Assembly: GCA_046046915.1 (NCBI GenBank)
Contig: JBJOIT010000004.1
Location: forward strand, 42,123-106,122
Direction of reading: 5' to 3'
Length of the DNA stretch: 64,000 nt
Source: JBEEJZ01 sp046046915
GTDB lineage: Bacteria; Pseudomonadota; Gammaproteobacteria; Burkholderiales; Burkholderiaceae_C
Shown piece after piece: positions 27,314 to 36,474 of the stretch (its first letter is position 1; each line of letters begins with the position of its first letter). The notes under the pieces were generated by a model. The model saw only the letters and a program-made list of their open reading frames with translations, was not told where the DNA came from and did not search any database. The translations under genes and the position numbers were made by a program.

Positions 27314-28132
27314 TTAGGCAGCGCCGCGTTGTTTCATCCAGCCCCGCTGGGGGTCATACCCCCACAGGGCGAGCCCAAAAAAGATTGCCATGCCAAGCAA
27401 GACTGCTGCCCATGACATCAGCGGAAATTGGCCGTACATGGCAAAACGCATGGCCTCAACCACATGGGTAAAGGGGTTCCATTGGGCCAGCATCAGCAGC
27501 CACCATGCGCCCGACTCCTCGAGCTTCCAAAGGGGGTAGAGCGCCGGACTGATGAAGAACATGGGAAAAATCACAAAGTTCATCGTGCCAGCGAAGTTTT
27601 CGAGTTGACGCACATAGACTGAGAGCATCAAGCCCAATGCCGCAAGCAAGGAAGCGCCGCAGACCATGGCCACAATCAGCAGCGGCACATCCGCCCAACT
27701 GAAGCGAACGCCAAAAGCTGTGGCAATCACCAGAAACACCAGCATCTGCAAGACGGACAAGCTGGTGCCTGCCAACAATTTGAAGGCCAGTAACCAGATG
27801 CGGGGCAGGGGGGCCGTCAATAGCAAACGCATCACGCCCATCTCCCTGTCATAGACCATTGACAGGGAGCTTTGCATGCCGTTGAACAGGGCCACCATGG
27901 CCAGCAAGCCGGGCACCATGTACTCCTGGTATTCGACATAGGTTTCGTAGGGCGGCACGATGGACACCCCAAAAACGTTGTGAAAACCGGCCGAAAACAC
28001 CACGAACCACAACAGAGGGCGAACCAATGCGGAGCCCATGCGGGACGGCTGGCGCAGGAATTTCATGACTTCACGGCCCACCACGGCACGCAGGGCCCGA
28101 ACCAGGTGCAGCATCAAAGGCGGGCTCGACAT
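27314..28132 (-). CDS. pedC: ABC-2 type permease of the PQQ alcohol dehydrogenase system
   Basis: A 272-residue inner-membrane permease with about six spans, of the ABC-2 exporter type. Landmarks are VPGLLAMVALFNGMQSSLSMVYDREMGVMRLLLTAPLPR (in part: VYDREMGVMRLLLTAPLPR), where the 'coupling' Glu-rich segment sits, and FPMFFISPALYPLW. This is typical of PedC-like permeases near quinoprotein ethanol dehydrogenases. ABC-2 permeases normally export; the substrate is unknown. It overlaps the binding-protein gene by 19 bases. Its ATPase partner is likely the gene at 31613, on the opposite strand. Confidence 0.85.
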   Translation of the reverse strand: MSSPPLMLHLVRALRAVVGREVMKFLRQPSRMGSALVRPLLWFVVFSAGFHNVFGVSIVPPYETYVEYQEYMVPGLLAMVALFNGMQSSLSMVYDREMGVMRLLLTAPLPRIWLLAFKLLAGTSLSVLQMLVFLVIATAFGVRFSWADVPLLIVAMVCGASLLAALGLMLSVYVRQLENFAGTMNFVIFPMFFISPALYPLWKLEESGAWWLLMLAQWNPFTHVVEAMRFAMYGQFPLMSWAAVLLGMAIFFGLALWGYDPQRGWMKQRGAA

Positions 28133-29334
28133 GTGCTTTCCTTCTCGTCATACCCCAGGGTGTCCATGACCTCGGTGGGATGCAAGACGCCATCCAAAGG
28201 CGCAAGCCCCACCACACCGTCACTGTGCCCCAGAAAAACCGGCTGGCGTAGTTGTCCATCCCAGGATCTGTATGACAACCTTGGCCCCTTGGAGCCATCA
28301 ACAAACACCTCTCCTGCGCGCAAGCGCTTGAGCTGCTGGGTGATGGATGCCTTGGGATCGTCGCTCAATACCGAAACGATAGACCTCACTGCCACCCAGG
28401 CAGCCCAATCCTGGCCCTGCATGGGACGGTTGGCGATGCGTTTGAAAGCACGCGAGACCTGTGGCCCACCATTGCGCTCCCATTGGGGGTGCCAGCTCAT
28501 GGCGACGAGTCCGTTGTCGCCAACGACCGGTCGTGGCCACTGTGTGGCGTAAGGCAGGGTCCGGGCAAATTCGCCTTGGCTGTCCATCACAGCCACCACC
28601 TCATGTTCACGGTCGTTAGTGAGCAACTTGGTGTTGGCCAGGTCTCGCTCACGCGGATCACCTGACAGTTTGAAAGGCTTGGTCTGAACAATTTTGAGAC
28701 CGAATCGGCGCGCGGCGCGCTCAAACGCGGCGGTGCGTGGCTGGTCCTGTGGCAACGGGCCTTGCAGCACCAGAACTTTGCGCCAGGACTTGGAGGCCAG
28801 GTACTGCGCCATGGCGTCGGCCAACATCTGGCGGCTGGGTGCTGTGTGCAGCAGGTGGGGGGCGCACTGCTGGCCCCGCAGGTCATCGTCGTCCAGCCCG
28901 GCGTTGATCACGATCGCCCCCCCCAGAGTTGCTGGCGCCAGCTTTACCAGCTGCTGCAACTCTGAACTAGGCAGGTCGGCCACGATGTGCTGTACCCGCG
29001 CTGACTTCAGGTCACTCAGAAGCTTGGGAATCGCTTGCAGATCGGGCAGCACCACATTTTTGATGAGCAGTTCTGCGTTGACCGCGTCAAGCTCGACGGA
29101 AGAACCCTCTGCTGCCAATTGCGCCGCATCGAGGATCTGCCCCTGGGGGTGGCCGGGATAGCCCCGTTCGATGCGGCGAGTGGCGTGGCGCGGGTCACCA
29201 GAGAGCGAGACCACCGCCACGGTCACACGCTGGGTGTTCGGTGGTGGCGCAGACCAGGCCGGCCCGCCCAGCAAGGCCCACAAGGCCCCGCACAAGACGA
29301 ATGAAACAAGGCGACTTGAGGCGGGCAAGGTCAT
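28114..29334 (-). CDS. Periplasmic binding protein, PQQ alcohol dehydrogenase ABC system
   Basis: A 406-residue exported protein of the branched-chain-amino-acid-type binding family, resembling the 'PQQ_ABC_bind' group. The signal peptide is LVSFVLCGALWALLGGPAWSA. The mature part has a periplasmic-binding-protein type I fold, with VQHIVADLPSSELQQLVKL, NAGLDDDDLRGQQC and KVLVLQGPLP. In such clusters it accompanies an ABC-2 permease and a YVTN propeller. Its ligand is unknown. It begins 11 bases after the propeller gene stop and overlaps the permease gene by 19 bases. Confidence 0.82.
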   Translation of the reverse strand: MTLPASSRLVSFVLCGALWALLGGPAWSAPPPNTQRVTVAVVSLSGDPRHATRRIERGYPGHPQGQILDAAQLAAEGSSVELDAVNAELLIKNVVLPDLQAIPKLLSDLKSARVQHIVADLPSSELQQLVKLAPATLGGAIVINAGLDDDDLRGQQCAPHLLHTAPSRQMLADAMAQYLASKSWRKVLVLQGPLPQDQPRTAAFERAARRFGLKIVQTKPFKLSGDPRERDLANTKLLTNDREHEVVAVMDSQGEFARTLPYATQWPRPVVGDNGLVAMSWHPQWERNGGPQVSRAFKRIANRPMQGQDWAAWVAVRSIVSVLSDDPKASITQQLKRLRAGEVFVDGSKGPRLSYRSWDGQLRQPVFLGHSDGVVGLAPLDGVLHPTEVMDTLGYDEKESTCRARL

Positions 29335-29345
29335 GCTCGATCGCC

Positions 29346-30344
29346 TCAGGGTTGAACCAGCACGGTGTGAGGTACGCGGCCGACGGGAACAGTGCGCAAG
29401 GCCTTGGCGGTGGCGGTGTCCACGACCGTCATGTCATCCGACAGGCCGTTGGCCACATACAGCAACTGTCCGTTGGGGTGTGCCGTCAGGCCCCAGGCTC
29501 GCTTACCAACCAGTACGAGGTTTTTCACCTTACGTGTAGCGACGTCTAATTCCGCGACATGGTTGGCGCGGCCCAACCCGACCCACATGCTCTTTGCATC
29601 GGGCGATAGTGCCATGCCGACAGGCGTGATGTCGTTGGCACGCATGCCCTTGATTTTGAGGTCGATGGTCTGGAGTACGGCGTGGTTTTCGGTGCTGACG
29701 ATGCTGACGCTGGCGCCGAGCTCATTGCTGACCCAAATTTCCTTGCCATCGTTCACCAGTACAAATCTGCGGGGCCGGTTGCCTACGCGGATGTTCTTGA
29801 TGATCTTTTTGGTCGTGAGGTCAATCACATGAACCAGATTGGCTGTTTCAGAGGTAACGTAGGCCCGTTTGCCATCTGGGGTGACCAACACGCCCTCGGG
29901 CTCGCCACCCGTTTTGACTTCAAACAGCTTGGCTTTGGTTTCCAGGTTGTAGGCGGCCATCACGCTGTCTTCTTCGATCGACACATAGGCGACCTTGCCA
30001 TCTGCGCTCAGGTCAAAAATTTCAGGGCTTTCGTCGACGGGCACTTTGTCCACCATCTTGGCCGTGGCGGTATCGATCACGCCGAGTTGGTCGCTGTCAC
30101 CGCAGCACACCAAAATCTGGCTGCCCTTGTTGGTGAACATCATGTGCCTGGGGCGCTGGCAGACGTCAATAGCGCCTACCCTTTGGCCCTGTACGTCAAG
30201 TATGTAGACCTTGTTGTCCTTTTCGCTCGACACATAAACCCGACCGGGGACAGCTTGGGCAAAAGCAGTCTGCAGTCCGGCCGCGAACAGAAGGCTGAGC
30301 ACAAAGGGAATCGCCTTGCGAGGGTATTTCAATCTGGTTGTCAC
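29346..30344 (-). CDS. YVTN beta-propeller protein, PQQ-associated
   Basis: A 332-residue periplasmic propeller with repeats such as VYVSSEKDNKVYILDVQG, AYVTSETANLVHVIDLTT and LYVANGLSDDMTVVDTAT. It belongs to the 'PQQ-dependent catabolism-associated beta-propeller' group. GTG at 30344 is chosen because CAGGAGACAAG precedes it at the same distance as in other genes of the block; a longer ATG reading would place that site inside the gene. The signal peptide is FVLSLLFAAGLQTAFAQ. It is the first gene of a five-gene leftward operon (propeller, binding protein, permease, SoxYZ-like, relay protein 2). Role unknown. Confidence 0.87.
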   Translation of the reverse strand: MTTRLKYPRKAIPFVLSLLFAAGLQTAFAQAVPGRVYVSSEKDNKVYILDVQGQRVGAIDVCQRPRHMMFTNKGSQILVCCGDSDQLGVIDTATAKMVDKVPVDESPEIFDLSADGKVAYVSIEEDSVMAAYNLETKAKLFEVKTGGEPEGVLVTPDGKRAYVTSETANLVHVIDLTTKKIIKNIRVGNRPRRFVLVNDGKEIWVSNELGASVSIVSTENHAVLQTIDLKIKGMRANDITPVGMALSPDAKSMWVGLGRANHVAELDVATRKVKNLVLVGKRAWGLTAHPNGQLLYVANGLSDDMTVVDTATAKALRTVPVGRVPHTVLVQP

Positions 30345-30525
30345 CTTGTCTCCTGTCGTCATTGTTTGCGGGTGTCCAAAATGCCAGTGTTATTCTGGCA
30401 CGAGCGGTTAAAGCAATTTTGGGGCCTGTTATTCGGGTGTGGAAATTGCTTGGAAGTTCATGTCTTTCTTCGTCCGTCATCCACCCGTCCGCCGATCCCC
30501 ACCTTTTATTGCCGCCGACCACATC

Positions 30526-31548
30526 ATGATCACGCCCAAGCGAGCCACTACTCAAACTGCCGCCCCTTTGCTGGACCGCCGGCGGGTCATGCAACTTGGG
30601 GCCGGGGTGCTGTTGGCGGGAGGGGCGGTATCAGCGGCGCGGGCTCAGTCCATCCAGCCTGGATGGCCACAACGCCCACTGCAATTGATCGTGCCATGGC
30701 CTGCTGGCGGCGCAACGGACCTGACCCTGCGTTTGCTGACAGAGGAGGCTCAGCCGTTGCTGGGCCAGCCTATCGTGGTGGTCAATCGTCCGGGTGCTGC
30801 CGGCACCCTGGTGGCGCCCGCCCTCAAGGCCGCCGAGCCGGACGGCTACACCATCGGACAGGTCCCCATCACCGTCTATCGCCACGCGCTCATGAACAAG
30901 GTGGCTTGGGACCCAGTCGCAGACCTCGCCCCGATTATTCAGGTGTCGGGCACGACATTCGGTCTGCTGGTGCCGGCAGACAGCCCCTGGAACAACTTGG
31001 CTGATATGTTGGAGTGGTCGCGTGCCAACCCGGGAAAATTGTTGATGGGCTCCACTGGCATAGGCACCACAGCCCACTTGGCAATGGAAGAAATCCTGAT
31101 TGAAAAGCAGATCACCTACGTCCATGTGCCCTACAAAGGCACTGCCGACCAGATGTTGGCCATTGCCTCTGGGCAGTTGATGGCCGGTGTCAACTCCACC
31201 GGTTTTGCACCCTGGGTAGACCAGGGCAAGATGCGGGTGTTGGCTGTCTTTAGTGCGCAGCGCAGCCCGAGGTGGCCAAATGTGCCCACCATGAAAGAGC
31301 TGGGCTTTGATCGTTCTGTTTACACCTCGCCCTGGGGTCTGGCCGCGCCGCATGGCACCGCGCCTGAGCATGTAGCCCTGCTGCATGATGTCTTCAAGAA
31401 AGCCATGTTCAGCCCCCGACACCAGGCCGCGCTGGCCCGTTATGACCAGTCGATTGATTACCTGGGAACGCGGGCTTACCAGCAAGCGGTGCTGGACACG
31501 GTGGAACGAGAAAAAGCCCTGCTCAGGCGGATGAAACTGCTCGCCTGA
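30526..31548 (+). CDS. Bug-type (TctC) periplasmic binding protein
   Basis: A 340-residue exported solute-binding protein of the Bordetella uptake gene family. The N-terminus has a Tat-like signal (LDRRRVMQLGAGVLLAGGA). The family core is WPQRPLQLIVPWPAGGATD, VVNRPGAAGTLVAPALKAAEPDGYT, KGTADQMLAIASGQLMAG and VPTMKELG. Bug proteins usually work with TctAB tricarboxylate permeases, which are absent here; many are orphans. It lies between the propeller operon (divergent) and the ABC ATPase, 64 bases before the latter, and may be co-transcribed with it. Confidence 0.88.
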   Translation: MITPKRATTQTAAPLLDRRRVMQLGAGVLLAGGAVSAARAQSIQPGWPQRPLQLIVPWPAGGATDLTLRLLTEEAQPLLGQPIVVVNRPGAAGTLVAPALKAAEPDGYTIGQVPITVYRHALMNKVAWDPVADLAPIIQVSGTTFGLLVPADSPWNNLADMLEWSRANPGKLLMGSTGIGTTAHLAMEEILIEKQITYVHVPYKGTADQMLAIASGQLMAGVNSTGFAPWVDQGKMRVLAVFSAQRSPRWPNVPTMKELGFDRSVYTSPWGLAAPHGTAPEHVALLHDVFKKAMFSPRHQAALARYDQSIDYLGTRAYQQAVLDTVEREKALLRRMKLLA

Positions 31549-31612
31549 GCTTTTTCAGGCATCACAGTACTCCAAGCTCACCATTCAGAGCCACTTCACC
31601 AGATTCTTGACC

Positions 31613-32347
31613 ATGCCCGAACTCTTGTTAAACGCCCAAGGTCTGCACAAGTCTTACGGGGGAAAACCCGCACTTTCAGGGGTCGATCTGCGGGTATTTG
31701 CAGGTGAGATGGTGGTGTTGCTGGGGCCCAACGGCGCAGGCAAGTCAACACTGCTGCAGGTGCTGACCGGTTTGTTCAGCCCGGACCAAGGGCAGGTGCA
31801 AGTGGCTGGATTCAATATGCAAAGTCATGCCAGCCGGGCCTTGTCGAAGTTGGGTGTGGTGTTTCAGCAAAGCGCGCTGGACCTGGATTTGTCTGTTCAG
31901 GCTAACCTGCTTTTTCACACCGATTTGCACGGCATCGCTCGCGCGGATGCACTGCAGCGCATTGCTGAGGGGCTTGGAAACATGGGTCTGAGTGATCAGG
32001 CCGCAGCCCGGGTGCGCACCTTGTCTGGCGGAACACGCCGCAAGGTGGAGCTCATACGTGCCTTACTACATCGACCCCGCGTACTGCTCATGGACGAGGC
32101 GACCGTGGGTCTGGATCCTGGATCACGTCAGCAGCTGCTGCAAACGGTCCGTGCGCTCACCCACGCTCAACAGGTTTCAGTGTTGTGGACCACGCATCTG
32201 GTGGAAGAAATCAGGGAGGCCGATCGTCTGGTTTTGCTCCAGCGAGGCAAAGTGCAGTTCAATGGGACTTTGCATGAGCTCATGGCCGTCGCCCCTGGTC
32301 AGGATCTAGAGCAGGAAGTGCTGCGGCTGTTGGCTGGGGTACCTTAG
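31613..32347 (+). CDS. ABC transporter ATPase of the PQQ alcohol dehydrogenase system
   Basis: A 244-residue ABC ATPase with Walker A GPNGAGKSTL, Q-loop VVFQQSAL, signature LSGGTRRKVELIRALLHRP (LSGG present), Walker B VLLMDEATVGLD and switch WTTHLVEE. It resembles the ATPase of ABC-2 exporters and the 'PQQ_ABC_ATP' group, so it probably pairs with the permease at 27314. The ATG at 31613 is preferred to a TTG two codons upstream. The split of permease and ATPase between strands suggests rearrangement. Confidence 0.87.
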   Translation: MPELLLNAQGLHKSYGGKPALSGVDLRVFAGEMVVLLGPNGAGKSTLLQVLTGLFSPDQGQVQVAGFNMQSHASRALSKLGVVFQQSALDLDLSVQANLLFHTDLHGIARADALQRIAEGLGNMGLSDQAAARVRTLSGGTRRKVELIRALLHRPRVLLMDEATVGLDPGSRQQLLQTVRALTHAQQVSVLWTTHLVEEIREADRLVLLQRGKVQFNGTLHELMAVAPGQDLEQEVLRLLAGVP

Positions 32348-32362
32348 GCGCGCCTCGTTGTT

Positions 32363-32851
32363 TTAGCGTTTCAAGGGAATAGGTGTGGATGCCGGAACCG
32401 TGACTGCTGTCACGCTGTTTTGTGGCGATCCCTCAATCACCCGGTCAGCATAGGTCAGGTAGACCAGTGCATTGCGCTTGGTGTCGACCATGCGCACCAC
32501 ACGCAGTTTTTTGAAAATGAAAGATATTCGTTCGCTGAACATCTCTTCTTGTCGTTCGATGGGCTTGGCAAAACTGATGGTGCCGGTCTGCCGGCAGGCA
32601 ATCGAGGCCTCCGAACGGTCCTCTGCCAAACCCAGTGCCCCACTGATACCACCCGTTTTGGCCCGAGAGACGTAACAGGTCACGCCAGCGACCCTGGGAT
32701 CGTCATAAGCCTCCACCACGATCTTGTGATCGGGCCCGATGAACTTGAACACGGTGTCCACCGAGCCGATTTCTTCGGCTCCCAGCACTTGATGTGCGCC
32801 GCACAGCAGCATTAAGGCAGTGAGTGGCTTGACGATGTAAGACTTGATCAT
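32363..32851 (-). CDS. creA: CreA family exported protein
   Basis: A 162-residue CreA-like protein with an N-terminal signal ([18 protein letters not shown]). The core is [47 protein letters not shown] and the C-terminal [22 protein letters not shown], all typical of the family. CreA's molecular role is unknown. ATG 32851 is chosen since it precedes the signal peptide directly. It is convergent with the ABC ATPase and divergent from the MFS gene, so it is a single-gene unit. Confidence 0.92.
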   Translation of the reverse strand: MIKSYIVKPLTALMLLCGAHQVLGAEEIGSVDTVFKFIGPDHKIVVEAYDDPRVAGVTCYVSRAKTGGISGALGLAEDRSEASIACRQTGTISFAKPIERQEEMFSERISFIFKKLRVVRMVDTKRNALVYLTYADRVIEGSPQNSVTAVTVPASTPIPLKR

Positions 32852-32992
32852 GATGAGCAGGGTGATGAGCGGTGTGGGTCCGAAGGCCTTAGGACTTGAT
32901 GGCCTTAGGGCGAGGCGTGTGCCTAATGGGGTGGGTCTGTACATGAGGCCACTGGCGCGATACTACAAGCCCATCACGGGTTAATCACCAAC

Positions 32993-34225
32993 ATGACCGC
33001 AATCGACTCCAGGCAGCGCGCGCGCGAAAGCCAGCTCATGGCACTGATTGGTGTGGCTCACCTGATCAGTCACTTTTGCCAGTTGCTGCTAGCGCCCCTG
33101 TTTCCGTGGCTCAAAGATGCCTTTGGTGTCAGTTATGCGCAGCTGGGCTTTTTGCTGACGCTCTTTTTTGTCGTGTCCTGCTGTATGCAGATGCTGTCGG
33201 GCTTTCTGGTGGATCGCTGGGGCCCTCGGCCTGTGTTGTATGCGGGGCTGGGCTTGTTGGCCTTATCTGCTTTCGGTTTCGCTGCCAGCACAAGTTATGC
33301 AGGCTTGGCGGTCTTTTCGGTGGTGGCCGGCGTGGGAAATGGCGTGTTCCATCCGGTGGACTACACCTTGCTGAACCGCCACATTAGTGCGGTACGTCTG
33401 GGCCATGCTTACAGTGTGCATGGGATCAGCGGCAGTTTGGGATGGGCCCTGGCGCCCGTGGTGTTGGTGCCTGTGGCTTCGGCCTTTTCCTGGCGCTGGG
33501 CGCTGGTGGCGGCAGGCATGATGGTCATTGCGGTGCTCGTGCTATTACTGCTTACACGCAATGTGCTGGACGGCAATAAGGCCGACTTGGTCAGAAGCAA
33601 AAATGCTGGTGCGATGGCAGGCGGAGGTTTCGGGTTTTTGACGATCCCCGCGGTCTGGATGTGTTTTGTCTTTTTCCTCTTAGGTGCCGTAGCGCTGAGT
33701 GTGGTGCAGACCTTTGCCCCGGATGCGGCGCGGCATCTGCACGGCATGCCTGTGGGTCTGATGGCCACTTGCCTGACGGTCTATATGGTGTGCAGTGCCG
33801 CAGGCATGGTGTTGGGAGGCTTTCTTGCAGCCCAGCCTGAGCACTGCGAACGCGTGATTGGTGTGGGCTTTGGTGTGGCAGCCAGTTTGGCCCTCGTTCT
33901 GGGCTTTGCCAGCGTGCCTGGGTGGTTGGTGCCTGTGATCTTTGGGCTGATGGGTTTTTGCGCGGGCACCGGCAACCCCTCACGTGACCTCATCGTCAAG
34001 CGAGCGACACCGCCTCACGCCACAGGGCGGGTATATGGGGTGGTGTATTCCGGCCTGGACATAGGCCAGGCCTTGGCACCTTTGTTTTTTGGCAGTTTGA
34101 TGGACCATCAGCAGTTCAGCAGCGTTTTTGTGGGGCTTGCGGTGGCTCAAGGCGCCTTGATCTTCAGTGCGTTTCGGGTCAGACACGCACGCCGCACGCC
34201 GCTAGTGCAGGCTCGTGCCGCTTGA
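32993..34225 (+). CDS. MFS transporter (fosmidomycin-resistance-like)
   Basis: A 410-residue major facilitator with about 12 membrane spans. MFS motif A is FLVDRWGPRPVL. The N-terminal HFCQLLLAPLFPWLKDAFGVSYAQLGFL and the GVFHPVDYTLLNR segment are like the fosmidomycin-resistance (Fsr)-type branch. Efflux of a small drug-like or metabolic substrate is probable but not determined. A single gene, with ATG at 32993 as the start. Confidence 0.83.
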   Translation: MTAIDSRQRARESQLMALIGVAHLISHFCQLLLAPLFPWLKDAFGVSYAQLGFLLTLFFVVSCCMQMLSGFLVDRWGPRPVLYAGLGLLALSAFGFAASTSYAGLAVFSVVAGVGNGVFHPVDYTLLNRHISAVRLGHAYSVHGISGSLGWALAPVVLVPVASAFSWRWALVAAGMMVIAVLVLLLLTRNVLDGNKADLVRSKNAGAMAGGGFGFLTIPAVWMCFVFFLLGAVALSVVQTFAPDAARHLHGMPVGLMATCLTVYMVCSAAGMVLGGFLAAQPEHCERVIGVGFGVAASLALVLGFASVPGWLVPVIFGLMGFCAGTGNPSRDLIVKRATPPHATGRVYGVVYSGLDIGQALAPLFFGSLMDHQQFSSVFVGLAVAQGALIFSAFRVRHARRTPLVQARAA

Positions 34226-34382
34226 CGTCCAGTCTCCGCGTTTACTCCTCGTCTATTGCTCAGGTTGTGATGATCTCTAAAACTGGTGATATGTCCAAAG
34301 GAGTGCGGGGTCCCTTCATGGCCGAGGCAAATAGCAAGCTCTTGTGGCGTGTCCCGACGTTCAAATTTGCGGCTCAAAAAGC

Positions 34383-34408
34383 AAAAAACCGCATTAATGC
34401 GGTTTTTT
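34383..34408 (-). terminator. Terminator of the SWIB gene (perfect inverted repeat)
   Basis: A fully self-complementary 26-base sequence: AAAAAACCGCATT and its reverse complement AATGCGGTTTTTT. It lies 20 bases after the stop of the leftward SWIB gene. Being symmetric it could also end transcripts arriving from the MFS side. Confidence 0.9.
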
Positions 34409-34428
34409 GACAGAGGTAAGTCTGAAAA

Positions 34429-34806
34429 TTATTTCAGGTGCTTGCCGATCAGGCCAGCCATCTCGAACATGCTGACCTGTGCTTTGCCGAACACTTCCTT
34501 GAGCTTGGCATCGGCATTGATGTTGCGCTTGTTGGCTTCGTCTTGCAATTTGTGCTTTTTGATGTAAACCCAAAGTTTGCTCACGACTTCAGTGCGTGGC
34601 AAAGGTGCTGCGCCGACCACGGCTGCCAGAGCTGCGCTGGGTGTCAGTGCTTTCATGAAAGCGGCATTGACGGCACGCTTTTTCGCAGGAGCAGCCTTGG
34701 CGGGCGCTGCTGGTGCAGCGGCTTTGGCTGGAGCAGCTTTTTTGGCGGGGGCTGCGGCCTTGGCAGGCGCCGCCGTCTTCGCTGGGGCTTTCTTTGCAGT
34801 TGCCAT
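34429..34806 (-). CDS. SWIB/MDM2 domain protein with histone H1-like tail
   Basis: A 125-residue protein. Residues 1-45 consist of Ala/Lys/Pro repeats (AKKAPAKTAAPAKAAAPAKK type), as in bacterial histone H1-like proteins, and should bind DNA non-specifically. Residues ~50-125 form a SWIB domain (FMKALTPSAALAAVVGAAPLPRTEVVSKLWVYIKKHKLQ in pieces, ending MAGLIGKHLK). Such proteins are common in beta-proteobacteria and chlamydiae, possibly as nucleoid proteins. The ATG at 34806 starts the repeat. The terminator follows immediately. Confidence 0.92.
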   Translation of the reverse strand: MATAKKAPAKTAAPAKAAAPAKKAAPAKAAAPAAPAKAAPAKKRAVNAAFMKALTPSAALAAVVGAAPLPRTEVVSKLWVYIKKHKLQDEANKRNINADAKLKEVFGKAQVSMFEMAGLIGKHLK

Positions 34807-35012
34807 GTGTAGTCTTCCTTCTGAGAGTTGATGTGTCACCAGTGAAAAACGGCTTCTCGACCGGCTTCCAACATGCTACTGGAGAAAAAACAGGTTTCAA
34901 AGTGAAAACATCCTTTTTTCGAGACCTTGTCGCATTTTTTTGAAGTGTCAGGCTACCTGAATGCCGATGCGCCAGAAAATATCCTTTTTTTCACACTTCA
35001 AGGAGCCGTGAC

Positions 35013-35522
35013 GTGAGCCAAAAAATTGCAACTTGTGACTTGTGCGATGTTCATAAAAATGACTCCCCAGGTGATTTCCGCGTGCTGCCGCCACTGTTCA
35101 AGGACTTTGGTGCGATCAAGGCGTTTCTCGGTGAAGTGGTAACTGTGCAGTGCTTTGAGGACAACACGCCCGTCAAAGCGGCGGTGGAAAGTCCTGGCCT
35201 GGGCCGCGTGTTGGTTGTGGATGGGGGTGCGTCGCTGCGCCGTGCTCTCCTGGGCGGCAACCTTGGCACTGCCGCTGCGCGCAATGGCTGGGCGGGTGTG
35301 GTGATTGACGGTTGTGTACGCGATGTGGCCGAGCTGGCCGGACAACCCGTGGGCATACGTGCACTGGCCGCCATGCCTTTGCCCACTGAGCGCAAACAGG
35401 CGGGCTTGAGTCAGGTGCCGGTGGTGATTCAGGGCGTTCGGATTCACCCAGGTGATTGGCTTTACGCTGACGAGGATGGCATGGTTGTGAGCCGTTTGCC
35501 CATGCATACACATGCATCCTGA
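35013..35522 (+). CDS. rraA: RraA-like protein (RNase E regulator / HMG aldolase family)
   Basis: A 169-residue RraA-fold protein, with TCDLCDVHKND at the N-terminus, GRVLVVDGGASLRRALLGGNLGTAAARNGWAGVVIDGCVRD in the centre (shown: VVDGGASLRRALLGGNLG; VVIDGCVRDV) and IHPGDWLYADEDGMVV at the end. The conserved Arg and Asp of GCVRD are also those of 4-hydroxy-4-methyl-2-oxoglutarate aldolases, so it may be an aldolase rather than an RNase E inhibitor. GTG start at 35013 with AAGGAG upstream. Confidence 0.85.
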   Translation: MSQKIATCDLCDVHKNDSPGDFRVLPPLFKDFGAIKAFLGEVVTVQCFEDNTPVKAAVESPGLGRVLVVDGGASLRRALLGGNLGTAAARNGWAGVVIDGCVRDVAELAGQPVGIRALAAMPLPTERKQAGLSQVPVVIQGVRIHPGDWLYADEDGMVVSRLPMHTHAS

Positions 35523-35529
35523 GGGTGGA

Positions 35530-36474
35530 CTAGGCCTGTGAGGTTTTTTTCTTGCCCGGCAGAGTAGCGAGAATCAAGCCCAACAGAGCCCAAGCGAAGG
35601 CAATGAGTTGCAAGGTGCTAATCGATTCACCCAGCACGGTGACACCGACCAGCACCGCGGTGACTGGGAGCATTACCGTGTAAACGCCGGCTTGCGCCGC
35701 AGGCACATGACGCAAGCCCGTCATCCAAAGCCAAACGGTCCAAACACTGGCGGCCAAGGCATAAAAGACCAGTAAGGCCCAGTTGCCGGTTGAGACAGCT
35801 GAAAAGTCAAAATCCCAGGCTGCGTACAGCCCCAGAGGCGTCATGAGGGCGAAACCCCAGAGGTTGATGATGGCTGAAATACGCTTGGGACCTAGTGCAC
35901 CACTCAATTTTTTACCAATGACTGCGTAAGCGGCTTCACAAAGCACAGCGCCAAATACCAGTGCATTGCCCAGCCAAACCTTGCTGCTCTGCGTCACCTC
36001 GCTATGGTCTGAAGGAGGGTTTTTGGCGAGCGCCAGCAAGCCCACGCCCAGGGCAGAACAAGTGACGGCCGCCCAAACTCTGGCTTCTATGCGTTCTCCC
36101 AGAAAAAACCAGCTCATCAGTGCCACGACGGCCGGAATGCTGGCCATGATGACGCCAGATGACACAGCCGTGGTCATGCTCACGCCAAAGAGCATGAAGA
36201 TGGAAAACAGAAAATTGCCAAGGAGTGACTCCAGGAAGAGCCAGCGCTGGGTGGTCTTACTCAACGCAGGCTCATCGGCAGGCTTGCGCAACCATCCCAG
36301 CATGGCAACTGTGCCAATGCCAAACCTCAGCCAGGCCAGGAGAAAAACCGGCAAAGCGGCCACCAGTGGCTTGGACAACGCGACATAACTGCCTACCAGC
36401 GACATACTCAGCGCAAGGCATGCATAGGCCGGCCATGGCGTGGTTGAGGGGCGGTGGACCAAGGGTGGACTCAT
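35530..36474 (-). CDS. DMT (EamA) family transporter
   Basis: A 314-residue inner-membrane protein with about ten spans and two EamA repeats (LVGSYVALSKPLVAALPVFLLAWLRF and GLRHVPAAQAGVYTVMLPVTAVLVG in pieces). EamA-type transporters export metabolites such as amino acids or purines; the substrate cannot be read from sequence. ATG at 36474 was chosen since upstream codons do not match the family. It converges with the RraA-like gene, ending 7 bases from it. Confidence 0.82.
   Translation of the reverse strand: MSPPLVHRPSTTPWPAYACLALSMSLVGSYVALSKPLVAALPVFLLAWLRFGIGTVAMLGWLRKPADEPALSKTTQRWLFLESLLGNFLFSIFMLFGVSMTTAVSSGVIMASIPAVVALMSWFFLGERIEARVWAAVTCSALGVGLLALAKNPPSDHSEVTQSSKVWLGNALVFGAVLCEAAYAVIGKKLSGALGPKRISAIINLWGFALMTPLGLYAAWDFDFSAVSTGNWALLVFYALAASVWTVWLWMTGLRHVPAAQAGVYTVMLPVTAVLVGVTVLGESISTLQLIAFAWALLGLILATLPGKKKTSQA

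Noticed and set aside
30382..30400. Inverted repeat TGCCA-N9-TGGCA compared with TGACA-N9-TGTCA before pedF as a shared operator
   Set aside because: Arms are only five bases and differ in one position; a shared regulator cannot be argued from that.
30396..30410. TGGCACG on the + strand before the Bug gene as a sigma-54 promoter
   Set aside because: The -12 position reads GTTA instead of TTGC, so the essential GC is missing.
29682..31004. 440-codon plus-strand frame over the propeller and Bug genes
   Set aside because: Covers the antisense of one real gene and another frame of a second; composition changes abruptly between the two.
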